Assembly: GCA_016178045.1 (NCBI GenBank)
Contig: JACOUE010000029.1
Span: forward strand, 1-33,798
Direction of reading: 5' to 3'
DNA length: 33,798 nt
Source: Chloroflexota bacterium
GTDB taxonomy: Bacteria > Chloroflexota > Dehalococcoidia > SM23-28-2 > JACOUE01
Made by a program: the position numbers and the translations under genes. Shown piece after piece: positions 7,887 to 15,839 of the stretch. The notes beneath the pieces are model-generated. The model ran no database searches and was not told the origin of the DNA. It worked only from the letters and a program-made list of their open reading frames with translations. How positions within the stretch are numbered: position 1 is the first letter of the stretch; the number at the start of each line of letters is the position of its first letter.

Positions 7887-9311
7887 TCAACCCTTGGCTT
7901 CAATTGTAGCAGAGGGTTCCGCCGCCCCCCGCCGCAGTCGCTCGAGCACCTGCGACAGCAGCTGGCCGCGGCGGCCCGAAATGCGTTCCCCCTTCCTGGC
8001 GATGACGCAGGTCGTCGAGCGGAACAGGACGTCGATGGCCTTGAGCCCGTTCTCCGCCAGCGTCTGCCCGGTCTCCGTGCCCTCGATGAGGAGGTCGGCG
8101 TCTTCCGGCACGAACCCTTCGGAGGCCCCGGCCGTGGGGACCAGCTGGTACCGCCGGAAGTGGTTGCTACGGGCGTACTGGTCGGCGATGTTGACGAACT
8201 CCGAGGCAAGGCGGAGCCTCGTCCGGCCCTGCGTTTCCCAGATACGGACGGCCTCTTCCAGCGTATTCGCTGGCAGGTCCACGGACACCACCGCGCACAT
8301 ATCAAACGCCGCCCGCCCCAGATCGAGAGTGATTTCTACGGGGCTGGACGGGAAGCGGTAGACGTGGTCGAGGAAGCAGTCCCTCCCCGTGAGGGCCAGG
8401 TCGAAGCTGCCGGCGGCGACCATCTGGGGCATGTCCTGGGGACGGATCACCTTCACCTCCAGTCCCTCGATGCCCGCCTTCGGTCGGCGGTCCCCGCCCG
8501 GTCCGTATCCCTCGATCGGCAGGCTCGCCGCCCGCAGCGTCTCCACGGCGTGGGGCTGCTGGTGTCCATCGGGCAGAGCCAGGCGCAGCGTGTCCCGCTC
8601 CTGACGGCCGCGGACGGCCTGCCGCCGCGGCTCGGAGGCGACGGAGGGCAGGTCTAGCCGGGGGGAGCCACTCTCAGGCGAGAGAGGCCCCAGGACGGGA
8701 CTCAGGTCCTTGGCGCGGAGGCTCTCCCTGTTGGCGATCAGCCAGGCCGAACCCTCCAGCAGCCGCCATAGCGGCGCCAGCCCGAGGCGGCGCAGCTCCT
8801 GCTCGCTGCCGGCCGCGATCAGCGCCAGATCGGCGTCCTCCGGGGGGTAGGCTTCGCCGGCGCCGGAGACGGGGATTATGCGGTAGCCGGGCAAGCGGGC
8901 CGCCATTGCGAACTGCTCCGCCAGGTTCGCGTACTCGGCGGCGATGCGGACGCCGCGCCAGCTCGACACATCAGGGAGCGCCTCGAAGGAGCCGGCGGCG
9001 GCAGCCACGAAGAGTCGCGTCCCGCCCACGCCGAGGTCGCCCAGCTTCACGACCGCCTCGCGGGGGAAGCGGGCCAGGAACTCCTCTACCCAGGCCAGGC
9101 CGCAAACGCCGACGTCGTAGTTGCCCAGGGCGATCTGGATGGGGATGTCCTTCTCGCGGAAGACGCGGACGGTCACGCCGTCCTTGCCGTCCAGGCTGAG
9201 GCGGTAGGATCGCGAGCCTTCCCCGTAGCCGGCTATCTGGAGGCCGGCCCGCGTCAGGGCGTCGGCCAGCGGCCGGCGGAGGTCGCCGGCGGGGAGTGCC
9301 AGCCTAAGCAT
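7887..9311 (-). CDS. hisG: ATP phosphoribosyltransferase, tandem fusion of two short-form HisG domains
   Basis: HisG condenses ATP and PRPP, the first and feedback-controlled step of histidine synthesis. At 474 residues this is twice the usual short form (about 210). Domain 1 spans about 2-205 and domain 2 about 241-465; both begin with LRLALP and align along their length (GYG near 28 and 268; YDVGVCG and FDLALTG; AGEAYPPEDADL and ASEGFVPEDADL). Domain 2 keeps a PRPP-loop-like TETGQTLAENGL near 412-423, while the domain 1 counterpart (GSEQELRRLGL) has lost it, so domain 1 is probably not catalytic. The ATG at 9311 overlaps the stop of the frameshifted hisZ frame. Confidence 0.88.
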   Translation of the reverse strand: MLRLALPAGDLRRPLADALTRAGLQIAGYGEGSRSYRLSLDGKDGVTVRVFREKDIPIQIALGNYDVGVCGLAWVEEFLARFPREAVVKLGDLGVGGTRLFVAAAAGSFEALPDVSSWRGVRIAAEYANLAEQFAMAARLPGYRIIPVSGAGEAYPPEDADLALIAAGSEQELRRLGLAPLWRLLEGSAWLIANRESLRAKDLSPVLGPLSPESGSPRLDLPSVASEPRRQAVRGRQERDTLRLALPDGHQQPHAVETLRAASLPIEGYGPGGDRRPKAGIEGLEVKVIRPQDMPQMVAAGSFDLALTGRDCFLDHVYRFPSSPVEITLDLGRAAFDMCAVVSVDLPANTLEEAVRIWETQGRTRLRLASEFVNIADQYARSNHFRRYQLVPTAGASEGFVPEDADLLIEGTETGQTLAENGLKAIDVLFRSTTCVIARKGERISGRRGQLLSQVLERLRRGAAEPSATIEAKG

Positions 9312-10382
9312 CGGCGGGACTGCCCCCGGGCGGGACCGACTTGGCGATAGCGTCCAGGACGGCCTGCAGGTCTCCGAACCGGAGCTCTTTGTCCCCGGCG
9401 ACCCCCTTCAGGACGTACGAGCCTTTATCGACGATGAGCTGCCGCTGGCCGCGAGGAGGGGCGCCGAGAACCTCCGCCGGCCCAGCGCGATCAGCGAGTC
9501 GTAGCGGCCGCCGCCACCCACGGTCTCGCCATGCGCCACGAAGTGGAACACCGGCCCCGTGTAGTACTCGAAGTTACGCACCAGCGCCGCCGAGATGAGA
9601 CAGTAGCAGTCCATGGCAGCGAGGGCCTCGGTGACCACCATCAGCTCGTCCAGGGCCTCCGTCAGCTCGGGTATGGCCTTCAGGAAGGCGGAGCGGACGT
9701 TCGCCAAGTAGCCGGTCCCCTCGCCCTCCGTGGCGAGCAGCAGCTCCAACGACGTACCGACCGCCGGCAGGCGCTTCTCCACTTCGGTGAAGGCGGAGAG
9801 GTCGCCGTCGAGGATTCGGTCGTACAGTCTCAGCTGCTCGGCGCGGTCCAAGCCCGCCTTGGCGAGCACAGCGCGGATTATGCCCGGGTGCGAGAGACGC
9901 ACCGCCACCGGCCCCAGGCCCAGCGTCTCGAGCACCTCCCGCCCGAGCAGCACCAGTTCGACGTCGCCTTGCGGCTGCGTTTCGCCGATGAGCTCGACAC
10001 CGCACTGCCAGTCCTCCCGCGGCTCGTCACCCTCGGCGAAGCGGAAGACGTTCTGCACGTAGAAGAGCTTGGCCAGCTCGCGGTCGCGCAGGTGCTCCAG
10101 GAAAAGCCGCGCGGCGGGGATCGTGCCGTCCGGGCGCAGGACCACTCGCTCCCCCGTCCAGCCGTCCCAGTCGAGGAACGAATAGACACGGCCGAGCATC
10201 TGCGGCGACAGCGTCCCCGTGCCGGTGAACAGGTCCAGCTGCTCGATTGTCGGGGTGCGTACCTCCTCGTATCCCCAGGCGAGGCACACGTCGCGGAAGA
10301 CCCGCTCCACCTCGCGGAAGCGGGCCATCTCCCGGGGGAGCAGGTCGCGCATCCCCCGGCAACGAAGAGGCTCTTCGGTCAT
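9304..10382 (-). CDS. hisZ: ATP phosphoribosyltransferase regulatory subunit HisZ, with an apparent frameshift near residue 300
   Basis: HisZ is a histidyl-tRNA-synthetase-like protein needed by short-form HisG for activity and histidine feedback. The N-terminus (RCRGMRDLLPREM), EEVRTPTIEQLDLF, VVLRPDGTIPAARLF and the C-terminal GGGGRYDSLIAL are clear. After that motif the frame runs on for about 20 Ser-rich residues and stops at 9408. Losing one base at the GGGCC run (9479-9483) explains this: the other frame continues for some 58 codons (GPAEVLGAPP... LRFGDLQAVLDAI...) and ends in a TAG at 9304-9306 overlapping the hisG ATG. ATG at 10382 has AGGA upstream. Sequencing error or true mutation cannot be separated here. 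Confidence 0.85.
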
Positions 10383-10475
10383 GATCTGTCCTATCCCTGC
10401 GAAACTGGAAGCCGAGGAGTGAGAATTCGCAAAGAGTTATACTTGGTATTCAGCCGCCGCTGTGGCCTCATTCTA

Positions 10476-10489
10476 CAATAGCGCTATTG
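10476..10489. promoter_or_regulatory. 14-bp perfect palindrome in the divergent hisZ/nfeD control region
   Basis: CAATAGCGCTATTG is a perfect 14-bp palindrome 94 bp ahead of hisZ and 62 bp ahead of nfeD, the only strong dyad in this divergent gap. It could be the operator of a dimeric regulator of one or both operons. A TATAAC on the minus strand (10441-10436) is a plausible -10 for the his operon. No regulator is identified. Confidence 0.4.
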
Positions 10490-10529
10490 GGCTTTCAAAC
10501 CAGCCGAATCCGGTTACGAAGCCCAGATG

Positions 10530-10535
10530 TATAAT
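10530..10535 (+). promoter_or_regulatory. -10 box (TATAAT) of the nfeD-slipin operon
   Basis: A consensus TATAAT ends 15 bases before the ATG at 10551. The expected transcription start is near 10542, giving a leader of roughly 9 nt. No Shine-Dalgarno sequence is present and no good -35 is seen at 16-18 bp. Confidence 0.55.
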
Positions 10536-10550
10536 TGAGTTTGCCCTACG

Positions 10551-11921
10551 ATGATGAAACCGCCCCTGCCGCCCCGCCGGAGGTCGCCGCGCCTCGCCCT
10601 GCTTCAGGTCCTGCTGGTGCTCGCTCTCGTGGCCTCCGCCTGTGGCGGCGGCCCCGGCGGCCCGCCCGGCGCCGTGTACGTCCTCGACGCCGACGGCACG
10701 GTTAACCCGATCATGGCCCGCTTCCTCGAGAGGGCGATCGAGAACGCGGAACACCGCCAGGCCGGCGCCGTCGTCATCGAGCTGGACACGCCCGGCGGGC
10801 TCTCCACCTCAATGGACGACATCGTGAAGCGGATCCTCTCGGCAAAGGTGCCGGTGATCGTCTACGTGTGGCCACCGGGCGGCCACGCCGCTTCCGCCGG
10901 CACCTTCATCGTCATGGCCAGCCACGTCGCGGCGATGGCGCCGGGCACCAGCATCGGCGCGGCGACGCCGGTAGCGGCCGGGGGCGAGGACATCAAAGGA
11001 ACGCTGGCCGACAAGGCGACCAACGACGCCGCCGCCCGGATCCGTGATATAGCCGAGCTCCGCGGCCGCAACGCCGCCTGGGCCGAGAAGGCCGTGCGCA
11101 GGGCCGCCTCGGCCTCCTCGGCGCAGGCGCTGAAGCTCGGCGTCGTCGACTTCGTCGCCCCGGACCTGCCCGCGCTCCTGCGGGAGGTGGACGGCCTCCA
11201 GGTCACGCTACAGGACGGCCGTGAGGTCACCCTGGGCACTGCCGGCGCGCCTCTGGTCCGCCAGAGCCCCAACCTGATCGAGGAGTTACTGAACATCATC
11301 GGCGACCCCAACATAGCCCTGCTCCTGATCTCGCTCGGGACCATCGCCCTCTTCTTCGAGCTGATCAACCCGGGCGCCATCTTCCCGGGCGTGTTCGGGG
11401 TCATCTCCCTCATCCTGGGGTTCTTCGCCCTGAGCGTCATCCCCTTCAACTGGGCGGGCGTCGCCCTCATCGTCCTGGCCTTCATACTGTTCTTCCTCGA
11501 GTTGTTCATCACCAGCCACGGCATCCTGGGTCTCGGGGGCGTCATCTCGCTCGTCTTCGGCGGGCTGCTGCTCACCAGCGGCAACCCGGCGTTTGCCGGC
11601 GCTGACCCGGAGGTCAACCGCTGGCTGCTTTACGGGCTGGCGATCGGTGTCGGGGTGTACGTGCTCTTCGTACTGACGAGCATCCTGCGTATCCGGGGTC
11701 AGCCCGCGGCCGTGGGAGTGGAGACGATGATGGGCCGGCAGGCGATCGCCCGCTCCGCTCTCGACCCCGAGGGCTTCATCTTCGCCGACGGCGAATACTG
11801 GTCCGCCGAGGCCGAGGAGCCGGTGCAGCCCGGCGAGCACGTTGTCATCACCGGAATCAAGGGGCTGAGACTCAAGGTCAAGCGACAATCGGAAAGGAGA
11901 AAGCCAGATGTCGACAGCTAG
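10551..11921 (+). CDS. nfeD: NfeD-family membrane serine protease (long form, ClpP-class domain)
   Basis: This 456-residue long-form NfeD protein begins with a basic stretch, a hydrophobic helix and a lipobox-like ASAC at about residue 30. Residues 40-220 are a ClpP-class protease domain with IELDTPGG and the nucleophile-type serine in HAASAGTF (around 123). Four to five hydrophobic helices follow (about 245-385), then a C-terminal OB-fold NfeD domain (about 390-445) with GRQAIARS and [12 protein letters not shown]. Such proteins work beside SPFH/stomatin proteins, as encoded by the next gene, in membrane quality control. The start lies 15 nt past a TATAAT and lacks a Shine-Dalgarno sequence. 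Confidence 0.92.
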   Translation: MMKPPLPPRRRSPRLALLQVLLVLALVASACGGGPGGPPGAVYVLDADGTVNPIMARFLERAIENAEHRQAGAVVIELDTPGGLSTSMDDIVKRILSAKVPVIVYVWPPGGHAASAGTFIVMASHVAAMAPGTSIGAATPVAAGGEDIKGTLADKATNDAAARIRDIAELRGRNAAWAEKAVRRAASASSAQALKLGVVDFVAPDLPALLREVDGLQVTLQDGREVTLGTAGAPLVRQSPNLIEELLNIIGDPNIALLLISLGTIALFFELINPGAIFPGVFGVISLILGFFALSVIPFNWAGVALIVLAFILFFLELFITSHGILGLGGVISLVFGGLLLTSGNPAFAGADPEVNRWLLYGLAIGVGVYVLFVLTSILRIRGQPAAVGVETMMGRQAIARSALDPEGFIFADGEYWSAEAEEPVQPGEHVVITGIKGLRLKVKRQSERRKPDVDS

Positions 11922-12711
11922 TCCGGCCCGGGGGAGTGTTTTGCGATGGATCATGCTGCTGCCCGTACTGCCCTTCGCCGTCCGCATCGTCCAGGAGTAC
12001 GAGCGGGGCGTCATCTTCCGCCTGGGCCGCCTGGTGGGCGCCTGGGGCCCGGGGCTCTTCCTCATCATCCCCATCGTCGAGCGGATGGTGGTGGTCGACC
12101 TCCGCATCGTCACCATGGACGTGTCCCGCCAGGAGGCGATCACCCGCGACAACGTCACCGTGAAGGTGGACGCCGTGGTCTACTTCCGCGTAGTCGACCC
12201 GCAGGACGCCGTGGTCAAGGTGGCGGACTACATCCGGGCCACTTCCCTCATCGCCCAGACGACCCTGCGAAACGTCATCGGCCAGTCTGACCTGGACGAC
12301 CTGCTGTCGCGGCGGGAGGATATCAACCAGCGCCTCCAGCAGATGATCGACCAGTCCACCGAGCCGTGGGGCATCAAGGTGACAGCGGTCGAGGTGCGCG
12401 ACGTCAGCCTCCCCCAGGAGATGATCCGCGCCATCGCCCGCCAGGCGGAGGTGGAGCGGGAGCGGCGGGCCAAGATCATCCACGCCGAGGGCGAGTTCCA
12501 GGCCGCCGAGCGCCTGGCCGAGGCCGGAAAGATCATGGCTGCCACGCCGGCGACCCTCCAGCTGCGCTACCTCCAGACCCTGACCGAGATCTCGTCGGAG
12601 CGGAGCAGCACCGTCATCTTCCCGGTGCCTGTGGACCTGATCCAGATGTTCCTGAACCGGGGGACCGCGCCCGCCCCTTCGAACCCGGAGCCGCCGGAAA
12701 AAAAGGGCTAG
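11908..12711 (+). CDS. Slipin / stomatin-like SPFH-domain protein
   Basis: This 267-residue protein has an N-terminal hydrophobic hairpin segment (about 12-28) followed by an SPFH/prohibitin-homology domain: [52 protein letters not shown] and [20 protein letters not shown] charged coiled-coil stretch ([17 protein letters not shown]) precedes a Pro-rich tail. It should form oligomers on the inner face of the membrane with the co-encoded NfeD. The gene overlaps nfeD by 14 nt, and AAAGGAG ahead of the ATG supports this start. Confidence 0.94.
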   Translation: MSTASPARGSVLRWIMLLPVLPFAVRIVQEYERGVIFRLGRLVGAWGPGLFLIIPIVERMVVVDLRIVTMDVSRQEAITRDNVTVKVDAVVYFRVVDPQDAVVKVADYIRATSLIAQTTLRNVIGQSDLDDLLSRREDINQRLQQMIDQSTEPWGIKVTAVEVRDVSLPQEMIRAIARQAEVERERRAKIIHAEGEFQAAERLAEAGKIMAATPATLQLRYLQTLTEISSERSSTVIFPVPVDLIQMFLNRGTAPAPSNPEPPEKKG

Positions 12712-12731
12712 CCGACCCGGGGGACGAACGG

Positions 12732-13511
12732 CTATCCGCGCAGGGTCACGTCCCCCGCGGCGATGATGACGCGGGAGCCGTCGGCGCGGCGCAGGATGAG
12801 GCTGCCCTTCTCGTCTACGTCCTCCGCCAGGCCCTCCTCCAACTGCTCGCCGAAGCGGACCTGCACCTGCCGGCCCAGGGTCTCCAGCCGCGACCGCCAA
12901 GCCTCGTGCACCGCCTTACCGCGCTTCACCGCTTCGTAGAGGGCCTCGTAGCGGTTGAGCAGGGCCACCAGCAGGTCCTCGCGCGAGACCTCACGGCCCA
13001 GCTCCCGCTTCAGGCTCGTCGCGATGTCGGCGATCTCCGGGTACGCCTCCACGTCCATGTTGACGTTGACGCCCATGCCCACCAGCGAGTAGCTCACCTC
13101 GTCCCCGCTCAACTCCGACTCGATGAGGATGCCGCAGGCCTTCCGACTGTTCACGAGGATGTCGTTCGGCCACTTGATACGGGCGGAAATCGGCGCGACG
13201 CTCTCGACCGCTTCGGCGACGGCGAGAGGGGTGATGACGCTAAGGGTGTTCAGCCGCTCCAGCGGCGGCTTGAGGACCAGCGTGACGTAGAGGTTGACGT
13301 TGGGAGGAGAGATAAAGCTCCTGCCCAGACGGCCACGGCCCGCCGTCTGCTCGTCGGCTACGACGGCCGTCCCCTCGGGAGCGCCGGCCTCCCCCTCCCG
13401 GCGCGCGATGTCCTGGGTGGAGCCGGTGCGCGTGTAGTAGACGATGTTGCGGCCGACGTACTTCGTCTCCAGGCGCTCTTCCACGCGGGAGAAGTCCAGC
13501 CAGAGCCCCAT
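12732..13511 (-). CDS. birA: Biotin--[acetyl-CoA-carboxylase] ligase
   Basis: This 259-residue ligase activates biotin with ATP and attaches it to the carrier domain of biotin enzymes. Motifs are TGSTQDIARRE, the biotinyl-AMP loop GRGRLGRSF (around residues 58-66), the catalytic KWPNDILVNSRKACGILIE and GMGVNVNM. The C-terminal SH3-like domain is present (VQVRFGEQLEEGLAEDVDEKG). It lacks the N-terminal helix-turn-helix of E. coli BirA, so it is a group I, non-repressor form. No good Shine-Dalgarno sequence precedes the ATG. Upstream lies a short structured transcription unit with a terminator, which may attenuate this gene (inference). Confidence 0.95.
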   Translation of the reverse strand: MGLWLDFSRVEERLETKYVGRNIVYYTRTGSTQDIARREGEAGAPEGTAVVADEQTAGRGRLGRSFISPPNVNLYVTLVLKPPLERLNTLSVITPLAVAEAVESVAPISARIKWPNDILVNSRKACGILIESELSGDEVSYSLVGMGVNVNMDVEAYPEIADIATSLKRELGREVSREDLLVALLNRYEALYEAVKRGKAVHEAWRSRLETLGRQVQVRFGEQLEEGLAEDVDEKGSLILRRADGSRVIIAAGDVTLRG

Positions 13512-13540
13512 GGCGCATCCGAGGATACTTGTCGCCCAAA

Positions 13541-13574
13541 CAAAAAGCCAGCCCTTCCGGGCCGGCCTTTTGTG
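13541..13574 (-). terminator. Intrinsic terminator between the small ORF unit and birA
   Basis: On the minus strand, AAAAGGCCGGCCC pairs with GGGCTGGCTTTT across a 4-nt loop, with one mismatch and one bulge, and runs into a T-tract (CTTTTTG). It lies downstream of the 24-codon ORF and 30 nt ahead of birA. The A-tract on the other side makes it potentially bidirectional. Confidence 0.7.
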
Positions 13575-13581
13575 CTAGGCA

Positions 13582-13660
13582 CGTAGGCCTGTCCTACGCG
13601 CCTTCACGGCTATCTCACCAACACCTCGTTGAGGTGGAGGTGTGAACGGACAGGCCTACG
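13582..13660 (-). ncRNA. Long-range 13-bp inverted repeat with competing hairpins (attenuator-like leader)
   Basis: CGTAGGCCTGTCC (13582-13594) and GGACAGGCCTACG (13648-13660) are perfectly complementary over 13 bp. The far arm can instead fold on itself through the palindrome CTACGGCCGTAG (13656-13667), and the near arm through CGTAGG/CCTACG (13582-13598). A third hairpin, CACCTC-GTT-GAGGTG, lies between them. Mutually exclusive folds that overlap a short ORF and precede a terminator look like an attenuation leader; the ligand or stalled codon is unknown. Confidence 0.5.
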
Positions 13661-13684
13661 GCCGTAGCTACATTTATCGCCCAT
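13610..13684 (-). CDS. 24-residue ORF with near-perfect Shine-Dalgarno sequence (possible leader peptide or small protein)
   Basis: The ATG at 13684 starts 24 codons (MGDKCSYGRRPVR..., ending LNEVLVR). It is preceded at 5-8 nt by AAAGGAGGTGA (13700-13690), fully complementary to the 3' end of 16S rRNA and by far the best ribosome-binding site in the window. The product is Arg/His/Leu-rich without a membrane segment. Its first half lies in one arm of the long inverted repeat, and a terminator follows 36 nt after the stop. I recognise no homologue; it could be a regulatory leader peptide of birA or a free small protein. Confidence 0.5.
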   Translation of the reverse strand: MGDKCSYGRRPVRSHLHLNEVLVR

Positions 13685-13710
13685 TCACATCACCTCCTTT
13701 CCTGCTGCGC

Positions 13711-13740
13711 ATCCTAACACACCGGATGCGGCGGCTACAA
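13711..13740 (-). promoter_or_regulatory. Candidate promoter of the small-ORF unit
   Basis: TTGTAG (13740-13735), an 18-bp spacer and TAGGAT (13716-13711) form a moderate sigma-70-type promoter. The predicted start near 13704 places the strong ribosome-binding site almost at the 5' end. It makes the small ORF, hairpins and terminator one transcription unit of about 165 nt. Confidence 0.4.
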
Positions 13741-13768
13741 GGCTTTCGGCTAGCAACGGGGAAGGATT

Positions 13769-15307
13769 TCAGGTAGTCGTTACCGCCTTCGGGAACATCT
13801 CCCGCAGGACGCGGCGGGCCACCTCGCGGTCGTCGCACTCGTACACCGTGTCCCCCACTGTAATCGTGCGCTCGTGGCCCTTGCCGGCCAGCAGCACCAC
13901 GTCCTCGTCCACCGCCATCGACAGGGCGTGGGCGATGGCCTGGCGCCGGTTGGAGATGCGGACGAAGTGGTGGCCTTCCAGCCGGCCTGAGGCCAGCAGC
14001 CCGGCCGCGATCTCGCCGATTATGGCGTCCCGGTCCTCGGTATAGGGGTTGTCATCGGTGATGACGGCGTAGTCGGCGGACTCGCCGGCGATTTGGCCCA
14101 TGGGAAAGCGCCGCTGCTTATCGCGTTCGCCGATGCAGCCGAAGACGGCGATGATGCGCCCCCGGCTGTGCGACCGCAGGAACTGGAGGACGCGCCGCAG
14201 GGCGTCCGGCGCGTGGGCGAAGTCCACCACCACGTCGAACGGCTGGCCCTCTTCGACGCGCTCCATGCGCCCCGGGGCTCCCGTCCAAGTGCTGAGCGCC
14301 CGGGTGATGACGGGAAGTCCCACGCCCGCCGCCAGGCCAACGGCGGCGGCGGCGATGCCGTTGTACACGTTAAACACGCCGGGACTGGCGATGCGCACTT
14401 CGATGGACCGGGCCGGAGTGACCAGGCGGAAGCGCGAGCCCCAGCCCGCCTCCTCGACGCCGCTGGCCGTGACGTCCGCCGCCTCCTCGATTCCGTAGGT
14501 AAGCACGCGAGCGCCGGTCTTCCGGCGCAGGTAATCACACGAGGGGTCGTCGGCGTTGAGGACGGCGGCCTTCGCCAGCCCTTTGTCCGCCGACCCGTCC
14601 AGCATCGCGAAGAGGCGACCCTTGGCCTCCAGGTACGCCTCCTGCGAGCCGTGGAAGTCCAGGTGGTCTGCGCCCACGTCCGTGACGACGGCGATGTCGT
14701 ATTCGCAGCCGTCCAAGCGGTGGAGGGCCAGCCCGTGCGAAGTCGACTCGATGACGGCGTAGCGGCAACCGGCCTCCACCATTTGGGCCAGCATCCGCTG
14801 CACCTCCGGAGCTTCCGGTGTGGTGTGGCGGTACTCCTCGGGCAGGGGCTCGCCGTTGACCTCGCACTGGATGGTGCTGATGAGGCCGGCCTTCTCCCCG
14901 GCCGTCTCGAGCAGGTGGGCGATCAGGTGGACGAGGCTCGTCTTGCCGTCCGTCCCCGTCACGCCGATGACCCGCAGCTTTCGCGCCGGGTACTCGTAGA
15001 AGGCGGCCGCCAGCCCGGCCAGAGCCGTCCGCGAATCGGGGAGGACGACGACGGCGGTCGCGGAACCGGAGACGACCGGCTCCCACTTGTCACGGCGGTC
15101 AGCCTGTACGACGAGCGCCGCCGCTCCCCGCGCGACGGCGTCGGCGAGGAAGTCGTGCCCGTCCGCCTTGAAGCCGGGGACGGCCACGAACAGGTCGCCG
15201 GGCCCGGTCTGCCGGGAGTCGTGACGGATGCCGGCGATATCGACATCGGCATCGCCGAAAGCCTTCGCTTCAGGGAGGTCGGCCAGGAGACGGCGGAGGG
15301 AGACCAT
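13769..15307 (-). CDS. murE: UDP-N-acetylmuramyl-tripeptide synthetase (MurE)
   Basis: MurE adds the third residue of the peptidoglycan stem peptide to UDP-MurNAc-L-Ala-D-Glu. The 512-residue protein has the N-terminal UDP-binding domain (IAGIRHDSRQTGPGDLFVA), the ATP-binding GVTGTDGKTS, the central ESTSHGLALHR and VVTDVGADHLDFHGS, and the C-terminal VVDFAHAPDALRR and LLAGKGHE. The amino-acid-selecting motif, DNPR in meso-DAP enzymes, reads DNPY (ITDDNPYTEDRD), so the diamino acid may not be DAP. ATG at 15307 is preferred over TTG at 15313; neither has a clear Shine-Dalgarno sequence. The gene follows rnpB on the same strand. Confidence 0.95.
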   Translation of the reverse strand: MVSLRRLLADLPEAKAFGDADVDIAGIRHDSRQTGPGDLFVAVPGFKADGHDFLADAVARGAAALVVQADRRDKWEPVVSGSATAVVVLPDSRTALAGLAAAFYEYPARKLRVIGVTGTDGKTSLVHLIAHLLETAGEKAGLISTIQCEVNGEPLPEEYRHTTPEAPEVQRMLAQMVEAGCRYAVIESTSHGLALHRLDGCEYDIAVVTDVGADHLDFHGSQEAYLEAKGRLFAMLDGSADKGLAKAAVLNADDPSCDYLRRKTGARVLTYGIEEAADVTASGVEEAGWGSRFRLVTPARSIEVRIASPGVFNVYNGIAAAAVGLAAGVGLPVITRALSTWTGAPGRMERVEEGQPFDVVVDFAHAPDALRRVLQFLRSHSRGRIIAVFGCIGERDKQRRFPMGQIAGESADYAVITDDNPYTEDRDAIIGEIAAGLLASGRLEGHHFVRISNRRQAIAHALSMAVDEDVVLLAGKGHERTITVGDTVYECDDREVARRVLREMFPKAVTTT

Positions 15308-15316
15308 CGTCAAAGA

Positions 15317-15338
15317 TGAAAACGGCCTTGCGGCCGTT
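15317..15338 (-). terminator. rnpB terminator
   Basis: On the minus strand, AACGGCC-GCAA-GGCCGTT followed by TTC forms a 7-bp stem with a GNRA-type tetraloop directly after the 3' end of rnpB and just before murE. The T-tract is short, so readthrough into murE is possible. Confidence 0.65.
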
Positions 15339-15350
15339 CCGTTTCCTGCT

Positions 15351-15732
15351 GGCCCAGCAGGCCTATAGGCCGAGTTCTGTACCCTTGCGGGCGGTGACCA
15401 TCAATCTAGCCCCGTCGTTGCCGCCGGGGTCAAGCGGCCAACCCGAGGGTCTCGGGCCGGGCACCCTAGCCCCGGCCGAAGCCGAAGCACGCCCTCCTAT
15501 TTGGCCTTGCTCCGCGTGGGGTTTGGCCGGCCTCCGACTCGCGCCGGAGCCGGTGGGCTCTTACCCCACCTTTTCACCCTTACCCCGGTGACCCGGGGCG
15601 GTACGGTCTCTGTGCCACTTTCCGTCGGGTCGCCCCGCCTGGGCGTTACCCAGCACGCTGCCCGGTGGAGCTCGGACCTTCCTCCCCGATGAGCGCAAGC
15701 ATCATCGGGGCGGTCACCCGGCCTACTGGGCC
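15351..15732 (-). ncRNA. rnpB: RNase P RNA (bacterial type A)
   Basis: This is the catalytic RNA of RNase P, which matures tRNA 5' ends. On the minus strand the 5' end GGCCCAGTAGGCC pairs with the 3' end GGCCTGCTGGGCC (helix P1). The conserved 5' core reads GAGGAAGGTCCGAGCTCC, followed by GTGCTGGGTAACGCCCAGG, GACGGAAAGTGGCACAGA, and finally the 3' core GGGTACAGAACTCGGCC. Relative to the usual GAGGAAAGTCCGGGC there is an A-to-G change, and a CCGAG/CTCGG covariation keeps the core pairing. Ends are estimated from P1 and from the -10 box TACAAT at 15744-15739. Confidence 0.95.
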
Positions 15733-15738
15733 AACCCT

Positions 15739-15744
15739 ATTGTA
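15739..15744 (-). promoter_or_regulatory. -10 box (TACAAT) of rnpB
   Basis: TACAAT on the minus strand lies 7 nt ahead of the paired 5' end of RNase P RNA, where the transcription start is expected. The -35 region is weak (TTTGG-like about 16-17 bp upstream). Confidence 0.55.
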
Positions 15745-15839
15745 ACCCACCCAGGCACCCCTGACCAAACGTAACGGCCTCACGGTTATGTCATCTAAGC
15801 CCTGTTGCCCGCAATTTCGAACGAGTACGGCAGGTATCA

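Noticed and set aside
13681-13700. 3' end of a 16S rRNA gene (CACCTCCTTT on the plus strand)
   Set aside because: No upstream 16S sequence is present; on the minus strand it is the ribosome-binding site of the 24-codon ORF.
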